Shown here piece by piece: positions 49,708 to 54,779 of a stretch of 54,779 nt of DNA. The notes under the pieces were generated by a model. It was not told the origin of the DNA. It saw only the letters and a list, made by a program, of their open reading frames with translations, and did no database searches. This DNA comes from Lachnospiraceae bacterium (lineage in GTDB: Bacteria; Bacillota; Clostridia; Lachnospirales; Lachnospiraceae): positions 1 to 54,779 of the forward strand of contig JAIKYU010000150.1 in NCBI GenBank assembly GCA_024682835.1. The letters are read 5' to 3'. Position 1 is the first letter of the stretch. Each line of letters opens with the position of its first letter. The translations under genes and the position numbers were made by a program.

Positions 49708-50454
49708 ATGGCGAGAAGAAGAATCATTGCCGGCAACTGGAAGATGAACAAGACCCCCAGTGAAGCCGTCGCGCTCTGCGCGGAACTCAAGGATCTGGTC
49801 AAAAATGATGCCGTAGACGTCGTCTATTGCGTGCCTGCGATCGATATCGTCCCTGTGGTCGAGGCGGTGAAGGGCACGAACGTTCTGGTCGGTGCCGAGA
49901 ATTTTTACATTGAGGACAAGGGCGCTTTCACGGGCGAGATCTCCGCTCCGATGCTCAAGGATGCCGGTGTCACCTACATCATCATCGGCCACTCCGAGAG
50001 AAGAGACATCTTCGGTGAGAACGATATCCTCATCAACGCCAAGGTGAAGAAGGCATTTGCGGCCGGGCTGAAGCCGATCCTCTGCTGCGGCGAGTCCCTT
50101 GCGCTTCGCAAAGCAGGAACCTATGCCGAGTGGATACGCCGTCAGATCACCTGGGATCTGGACGGTGTGAGCGCCGATCAGGTGAAGGATCTGGTCATCG
50201 CCTATGAGCCGATCTGGGCGATCGGAACCGGCGAGACCGCGACGGCGGATCAGGCACAGGAGGTCTGCAAGATGATCCGCGACCTGATCGCTGAGCTCTA
50301 TGACCAGACGACCGCAGAGGCGGTCCGCATTCAGTACGGCGGTTCGATGAACGCGGGCAATGCGGCTGAGCTGCTTGCCAAGCCGGACATCGACGGCGGA
50401 CTGATCGGCGGCGCTTCGCTGAAGGCTGACTTCGGTCAGATCGTTAACGCTTGA
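49708..50454 (+). CDS. tpiA: triosephosphate isomerase
   Basis: A 248-residue TIM-barrel enzyme that interconverts dihydroxyacetone phosphate and glyceraldehyde 3-phosphate. Catalytic residues are present: N and K in GNWKMNKT, His in IIGHSERR and Glu in [14 protein letters not shown] 49708 with AAAGGAG upstream is the start; an in-frame ATG at 49681 would add nine residues not seen in the family. The TGA stop overlaps the TTG start of mutY. Confidence 0.98.
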   Translation: MARRRIIAGNWKMNKTPSEAVALCAELKDLVKNDAVDVVYCVPAIDIVPVVEAVKGTNVLVGAENFYIEDKGAFTGEISAPMLKDAGVTYIIIGHSERRDIFGENDILINAKVKKAFAAGLKPILCCGESLALRKAGTYAEWIRRQITWDLDGVSADQVKDLVIAYEPIWAIGTGETATADQAQEVCKMIRDLIAELYDQTTAEAVRIQYGGSMNAGNAAELLAKPDIDGGLIGGASLKADFGQIVNA

Positions 50455-51503
50455 AAAAACCGGTCAGACAGCTTTTAGACTGGTATGAGATCAACAGACG
50501 GATCCTTCCCTGGCGGGAGGATCCGTCTCCTTATCATGTCTGGATTTCGGAGATCATGCTCCAGCAGACACGTGTGGAGACCGTAAAGCCATACTATGCC
50601 CGTTTTCTGAAGGCACTTCCGGATATCTGCGCGCTGGCCGGTGTTGCTGACGATGATCTGATGAAGCTATGGGAGGGACTGGGATACTATTCCCGCGCAC
50701 GGAATCTCAAGCGCGCCGCACAGATGATTCTTCGAGACTGCGGCGGTGAAATGCCCGCTTTTCCGGGCGAGCTGATGAAGCTTCCGGGGATCGGCAGCTA
50801 TACGGCAGGAGCAATCGCCTCGATTGCATATGGGGGTGCCTATCCTGCTGTGGACGGAAATGCCATGCGCATCTGGACGCGGGTACGTGCGGATTCCCGG
50901 GATATCGGAAAAGCCGGGACAAAGCGCGCCATAGAAGAGGAAATCGCCGCCGTTCTTCCGGAAACACCCTTCGACGCCGGGCGATTCAATCAGGCACTCA
51001 TGGATCTCGGGACGGCCGTCTGCCTTCCGAACAGCGCTCCCCGCTGCCCGGAATGCCCGTGGAAGGACAATTGCCGGGCGCACAGGGACGGGTGCGAGAC
51101 GGAATTTCCTGTGAAAGCCGGCAGGAAACCGCGGCGCATCGAGGAGAGAACCATTCTACTTATAGAGGACAACGGCTCCGTGCTGATCCGCAAGCGTCCG
51201 GAGCAGGGGCTTCTGGCTGGACTCTATGAGCTGCCGGGGCTTTCCGGACATCTCTCGGAGAGTCAGGTTCTTTCCTGGTGCAGAAAGCAGGGAGTGGAAG
51301 CCATAAGGATCCGCCCGCTGCCTGCGGCGAAACATATCTTTACGCACATCGAGTGGCATATGCGCGGATACCTGATCCATGTCGACGCGCTTTCCGATTT
51401 TGTCCCCGGAAAACTGGACGGCATCATGGCCGACAAGCGCGCAATCTCAACTAGATATTCGATACCGAGTGCTTTTTCAAACTACATATTGTATATCACA
51501 TGA
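50451..51503 (+). CDS. mutY: A/G-specific adenine DNA glycosylase
   Basis: A 350-residue base-excision repair enzyme that removes adenine mispaired with 8-oxoguanine. The HhH-GPD core has [12 protein letters not shown] and [12 protein letters not shown] with catalytic Asp in VDGNAMR. A 4Fe-4S loop follows with C-x6-C-x2-C-x5-C spacing ([18 protein letters not shown]). The C-terminal NUDIX-like domain (about 225-345) recognises 8-oxoG. Translation starts at TTG 50451, overlapping the tpiA stop (TTGA), so expression is coupled to a glycolytic gene. The last 20 residues look slightly divergent. Confidence 0.95.
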   Translation: MKKPVRQLLDWYEINRRILPWREDPSPYHVWISEIMLQQTRVETVKPYYARFLKALPDICALAGVADDDLMKLWEGLGYYSRARNLKRAAQMILRDCGGEMPAFPGELMKLPGIGSYTAGAIASIAYGGAYPAVDGNAMRIWTRVRADSRDIGKAGTKRAIEEEIAAVLPETPFDAGRFNQALMDLGTAVCLPNSAPRCPECPWKDNCRAHRDGCETEFPVKAGRKPRRIEERTILLIEDNGSVLIRKRPEQGLLAGLYELPGLSGHLSESQVLSWCRKQGVEAIRIRPLPAAKHIFTHIEWHMRGYLIHVDALSDFVPGKLDGIMADKRAISTRYSIPSAFSNYILYIT

Positions 51504-51528
51504 TTTTGATTATTACGAAAATTTATAT

Positions 51529-51557
51529 TTGACATTTCGTTTTTTTGGTCGTAAAAT
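51529..51557 (+). promoter_or_regulatory. strong promoter before the TetR gene
   Basis: Consensus TTGACA (51529-51534), a 17-base spacer and TAAAAT (51552-51557), in an AT-rich stretch that stands out from the rest of the window. ACGAAA and TTTCGT form an inverted repeat around the -35. GTAA and TTAC form another over the -10 and start site. Either could be the operator for an autoregulated TetR repressor. Confidence 0.7.
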
Positions 51558-51613
51558 AACGAATGTTACAGCTGAAACGGAGGTCATTTTCAAATCCCTT
51601 AGGAGAACGTCAT

Positions 51614-52168
51614 ATGCCAAGAAAGGCAACCATCACCCAGAAAGAGATCGTCGGTGCGGCATTCAAGCTTACGAGAAAGGAAGGCTTTGAAGCGATCACC
51701 TCGAGAAAGCTTGCGGCGGCAGCCGGATGCTCCACGCAGCCGATATTTCGAATCTATGAAGGGATGGCGGATCTGAAGAAGGATGTTTATGCCAAATCCG
51801 TGGAGTATTATGAGGAATTCTTCGCTGCGGCGGACAAATCCCACGATATCCCGTTTGTCGATCTCGGCCTCTGCTATATCAATTTCGCCCAGAAGAATCC
51901 GCACCTGTTCCGTCTGCTTTTCCTGTCCGAACGGTCGGAGGAGACGAAGAGCATGTATGATCTCGTCAACGGTGACGGGGGTCATATCGCCGCGGAGATC
52001 AGCAAAGCCTCCGCTATGGGCGCGGAGAATGTGCAGCATCTGTTCATGCAGATGTGGATCTTCATCCACGGTGCAGCCTGTATGGCGGTTTCCGGGGATT
52101 ACGATCTGGCGGATGAGGACACGGTGTCCCTTCTGACAGCCGCCTATCACGCCTTTTCAGGTATCTGA
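51614..52168 (+). CDS. TetR/AcrR family transcriptional regulator
   Basis: A 184-residue regulator. The N-terminal helix-turn-helix (about residues 8-55) reads ITQKEIVGAAFKLTRKEGFEAITSRKLAAAAGCSTQPIFRIYEG. The pattern SRKLAAAAGCSTQPIFRIY, with Gln-Pro in the recognition helix, is common in a Firmicutes subgroup. The C-terminal half is a helical ligand domain with aromatic residues and Met, and the ligand is unknown. AGGAGAAC lies before ATG 51614. The following gene starts 7 bases after its stop, so the repressor may control the flavoprotein-cmk-ispH set. Confidence 0.9.
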   Translation: MPRKATITQKEIVGAAFKLTRKEGFEAITSRKLAAAAGCSTQPIFRIYEGMADLKKDVYAKSVEYYEEFFAAADKSHDIPFVDLGLCYINFAQKNPHLFRLLFLSERSEETKSMYDLVNGDGGHIAAEISKASAMGAENVQHLFMQMWIFIHGAACMAVSGDYDLADEDTVSLLTAAYHAFSGI

Positions 52169-52175
52169 GCCGCAA

Positions 52176-53444
52176 GTGCCCACACAAAAGAAACAGATTG
52201 CAGTCATAGGAAGCGGAGCCGCCGGTTTGATGGCGGCTTTTTCTGCGGCCACCGCTGCCGGCTCAGGCAAAGCGGCTGTCACGGTGTTTGAGAAAAACGA
52301 GAAAGCCGGGAAAAAGCTCTATATCACCGGAAAGGGACGCTGCAACTTTACCAATGTGCGCCCTGTTGCGGATTTTTTCAGCGGAATCATCACCAATTCC
52401 CGTTTCCTCTATAGTTCCCTGTACGGCTTTTCGCCGGAGGATGTCTTCGCCTTTTTCGAGGAGAGCGGCTGTCCGGTTAAGGTGGAGAGAGGAAACCGCG
52501 CGTTTCCGAGGTCGGACCACGCATCCGACATCATCCTGGCGCTGACAGAGCGCTGCGGGCAGGCGGGCGTGACGATCCGGACCCACACGGCCGTGCGGGG
52601 AATCGAAACGACAGATGGCTGTGTGACAGCGGTTCTTCTTGAAAACGGCGATCGGGTTCCGGCGGATGCCGTGATTCTTGCCACCGGGGGCAGAAGCTAT
52701 CCGTCCACGGGATCCACGGGGGACGGGTACCGGTTTGCCGAAACACTGGGCCACCGGATCATTCCGCAGGAGCCGTCCCTTGTGCCCCTTATCATCAGGG
52801 AGGAATTCTGTGAAAGGCTCCAGGGACTGTCCTTAAAAAACGTGACGCTCACCATGTGGGCAGACGGACGGAAAAAACCGGTGTTTACGGAATTCGGGGA
52901 GATGCTGTTCACCCACTTCGGCGTGAGCGGGCCACTTGTGCTTTCGGCCAGCGCGCATTATCATAAAGAGATGAAGGACGTACGTCTGGAGGTGAATCTG
53001 AAGCCCGCGCTTACGGAGGAACAGCTGGATGCGCGCCTGATTCGCGAATTTGAAAATCACCGCACGAAGGCTTTTAAGAATGCGCTTGAGGGCTTGTTTC
53101 CCGCAAAGCTTGTGCCGGTAATGGCGGAACTCTCCGGCATACCGCCGATGACGCATGCAGGGGAGATTGACCGGAAGAGCAGACAGTCCTTTGCGCAGCT
53201 GATCCGGCATCTGCCGATGACCGTGGAGGGGACGCGGGGCTTCGAGGAGGCGGTGATTACGCGCGGAGGTGTGGACGTCCGTGAGATCGATCCGCACACC
53301 ATGGCCTCAAGACTGGTCGGGGGACTTTTTTTTGCCGGGGAGATTCTTGATGTGGATGCCCTGACCGGCGGGTACAATCTGCAGATCGCCTGGTCGACGG
53401 GACGCCTCGCCGGAATCTCGGCAGGGGAGTGGATTTCAGAGTAA
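52176..53444 (+). CDS. BaiN/HI0933 family flavoprotein (FAD-dependent oxidoreductase)
   Basis: A 422-residue FAD-binding protein of the HI0933/YhiN/BaiN family. The Rossmann GxGxxG (IAVIGSGAAGLMAA) is at the N-terminus. GKKLYITGKGRCNFTN is the family fingerprint, LATGGRSYPSTGSTGDGY is the second dinucleotide motif, and FAGEILDVDALTGGYNLQIAWSTG is at the C-terminus. BaiN was described as a bile-acid-modifying enzyme in Clostridium scindens, but the family is widespread and mostly uncharacterised, so no bile acid role should be assumed. The GTG start is 7 bases after the TetR stop with a weak ribosome binding site. cmk follows 12 bases later, a neighbourhood I recall from other Clostridia. Confidence 0.92.
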   Translation: MPTQKKQIAVIGSGAAGLMAAFSAATAAGSGKAAVTVFEKNEKAGKKLYITGKGRCNFTNVRPVADFFSGIITNSRFLYSSLYGFSPEDVFAFFEESGCPVKVERGNRAFPRSDHASDIILALTERCGQAGVTIRTHTAVRGIETTDGCVTAVLLENGDRVPADAVILATGGRSYPSTGSTGDGYRFAETLGHRIIPQEPSLVPLIIREEFCERLQGLSLKNVTLTMWADGRKKPVFTEFGEMLFTHFGVSGPLVLSASAHYHKEMKDVRLEVNLKPALTEEQLDARLIREFENHRTKAFKNALEGLFPAKLVPVMAELSGIPPMTHAGEIDRKSRQSFAQLIRHLPMTVEGTRGFEEAVITRGGVDVREIDPHTMASRLVGGLFFAGEILDVDALTGGYNLQIAWSTGRLAGISAGEWISE

Positions 53445-53456
53445 GGAGGAAGAATC

Positions 53457-54119
53457 ATGGCGGCAATCGCAATCGACGGCCCCGCGGGTGCGGGCAAGAG
53501 CACAGTGGCAAGACGAGCAGCATCGGCACTTCATTTCATTTATGTGGACACCGGCGCGATGTACCGCGCGATGGCACTTTTCATGCTGCGTGAGGGCGTG
53601 AATATCTCGGATGAAGCGGCAGTGGCGGATGCCGCGGAGCGGGCGCAGATTTCCATCCGCCATGAAAACGGGGAACAGGTCGTCATTTTGAACGGGGAGA
53701 ACGTGAACGGTCTCATCCGCACGGAGGAGGTCAGCCAGACCGCCTCAGCCGTGAGCACGGTGGGTCGTGTGCGCGCCCGTCTGGTGGCGCTGCAGCAGGA
53801 ACTGGCCCGGCAGACGGATGTCGTGATGGACGGCAGGGATATCGGCACGGTGGTGCTTCCCGACGCGGAGTGCAAGATCTTTCTCACTGCCAGTTCCGCC
53901 GTGCGGGCGCACCGGCGCTCTCTGGAGCTGAAAGCCCGCGGGGAAGCGGCGGATGAGGAGCAGATCCGGCAGGACATTGAGGAGCGGGATGAGAGGGACC
54001 GCACGCGGGAAATCTCCCCTCTTAGGCAGGCAGAGGATGCGGTGCTCCTTGACACCTCCGACATGACCATCGACGAGGCGTCCGAGGCGGTGCTTGCGCT
54101 GTACCGCGACCGGACGTAA
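53457..54119 (+). CDS. cmk: cytidylate kinase
   Basis: A 220-residue P-loop kinase that phosphorylates CMP and dCMP. The P-loop GPAGAGKST is at residues 8-16. DTGAMYRA is the substrate region and DGRDIGTVV is the conserved NMP-binding motif. The LID region is rich in Arg (ERDERDRTREISPL). AAGGAGGAAG precedes ATG 53457. It completes nucleotide supply together with nrdD and carB in this window, although they are far apart. Confidence 0.97.
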   Translation: MAAIAIDGPAGAGKSTVARRAASALHFIYVDTGAMYRAMALFMLREGVNISDEAAVADAAERAQISIRHENGEQVVILNGENVNGLIRTEEVSQTASAVSTVGRVRARLVALQQELARQTDVVMDGRDIGTVVLPDAECKIFLTASSAVRAHRRSLELKARGEAADEEQIRQDIEERDERDRTREISPLRQAEDAVLLDTSDMTIDEASEAVLALYRDRT

Positions 54120-54131
54120 GGACAGACGGCT

Positions 54132-54779
54132 ATGGAAGTGATTCTGGCCGAACATGCCGGCTTCTGCTTCGGCGTGAAGCGGGCGGTGGAGCTTCTGGAA
54201 CAGGAAATCACGGAGCACGGCGGGGAGCTGCCGATCTATACCTGGGGGCCGATCATTCACAATGAGGAGGTTGTCCGGGAATTTGCCGCGAAGGGTGTCC
54301 GGGTGCTGGAATCGAAAGAGCAGCTCGCTGATGCGGCGGGTAAAGGAACGGTTGTCATCCGGGCGCACGGGGTGCCGCAGGAGACAGAACGTCAGATCCG
54401 GGAGAACGGGTTTGATGTGATCGACGCCACCTGTCCGTTTGTCAAACGGATCCACGGGATTGTACAGGACGCCGCGGCGGAGGGACAAAGAATCATCGTC
54501 GTAGGAGACCCCGGTCATCCGGAGGTGCAGGGAATCGTCAGCAGGGCGGGAGGGCACACCGCGTCGAACGTGTGTGTTGTGGAAACCGCTGAGGAGGCGC
54601 GTCAGATCGGATTTCCGGCGGGCAGCAGGGTGACGGTCGTTGCGCAGACCACGTTTCATGTGAATAAATTTCAAGAAATCGTTGCAATTATAAAAACGAA
54701 AGAGTATGATGTTAATATTGCGGCTACAATATGCAGCGCTACTGACGAGCGTCAGAAGGAGGCAGCAGAGCTGGCAGCC
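54132..54779 (+). CDS. ispH: 4-hydroxy-3-methylbut-2-enyl diphosphate reductase, truncated by the window end
   Basis: The frame from ATG 54132 is open to the end of the window (216 codons). It carries the IspH fingerprints: HAGFCFGVKRAVE with the first cluster Cys, WGPIIHNEEVV, IRAHGVPQ, DATCPFVKRIH with the second Cys, GDPGHPEVQGI, VVAQTTFHVNKF and ICSATDERQ with the third Cys. It makes IPP and DMAPP in the last step of the MEP pathway and needs a 4Fe-4S cluster. In many Clostridia ispH next to cmk is fused to ribosomal-protein-S1-type domains. The missing 3' part could therefore encode S1 repeats, but that cannot be seen here. The gene starts 12 bases after cmk. Confidence 0.96.
   Translation, partial: MEVILAEHAGFCFGVKRAVELLEQEITEHGGELPIYTWGPIIHNEEVVREFAAKGVRVLESKEQLADAAGKGTVVIRAHGVPQETERQIRENGFDVIDATCPFVKRIHGIVQDAAAEGQRIIVVGDPGHPEVQGIVSRAGGHTASNVCVVETAEEARQIGFPAGSRVTVVAQTTFHVNKFQEIVAIIKTKEYDVNIAATICSATDERQKEAAELAA

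Overview
The window looks like chromosome of an anaerobic Gram-positive bacterium of the class Clostridia, most likely Lachnospiraceae. The reasons are an oxygen-sensitive class III ribonucleotide reductase with its activase, families typical of that group (DUF4317, DUF5722, DUF3298 lipoproteins, GPH sugar symporters), strong AGGAGG ribosome binding sites, lipoprotein signals, and a cmk-ispH pair. The DNA is fairly GC-rich by eye. I see no tRNA or rRNA gene, no transposase, no phage gene and no CRISPR array. Coding is dense, and no gap between genes exceeds about 265 bases.

Layout. Positions 1-5400 hold the end of an unidentified gene, a ferredoxin-tailed aldo/keto reductase, nrdG, an nrdD fused to a glutaredoxin-like domain, and a small unknown gene. 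Positions 5400-11140 hold an FHA-GGDEF cyclase on the minus strand, then an esterase translationally coupled to a diguanylate cyclase with a sugar-binding-type sensor, then a GPH symporter. Positions 11260-18000 hold carB, a purine permease, and a lipoprotein combining a transglutaminase domain with a complete barnase-type RNase, overlapped by a barstar gene. Positions 18200-24110 hold trpS, glgA, a lipid flippase and a DUF349 protein. Positions 24150-34760 hold a secreted DUF5722 protein, a PAS-GGDEF-EAL protein, a DUF3298 lipoprotein, a DUF4317 protein and the two halves of a heterodimeric ABC exporter. Positions 39370-34775 (minus strand) form one tight operon: ECF sigma factor, membrane-anchored transglutaminase protein, a GspF/PilC protein and four small single-pass proteins resembling pseudopilins. 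Positions 39490-46850 hold mnmA, a PHP phosphatase and a complete branched-chain amino acid ABC transporter followed by a CBS-ACT protein. Positions 46990-54779 hold gap-pgk-tpiA, mutY, a TetR regulator, a BaiN/HI0933-type flavoprotein, cmk and the start of ispH.

How the genes work together. There are a DNA-precursor module (nrdG/nrdD), a lower-glycolysis module (gap, pgk, tpiA), an amino acid uptake module (liv), and three c-di-GMP proteins with different sensors. One of those sensors sits inside a carbohydrate-type locus.

The most unusual items are three. First, the secreted transglutaminase-barnase fusion with its cognate barstar. Second, a family of structured intergenic elements (32521-32759, 48024-48200, degenerate at 49508-49606) whose stems are kept while their sequences differ. 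Third, the sigma/transglutaminase/pseudopilus operon, which carries no assembly ATPase.
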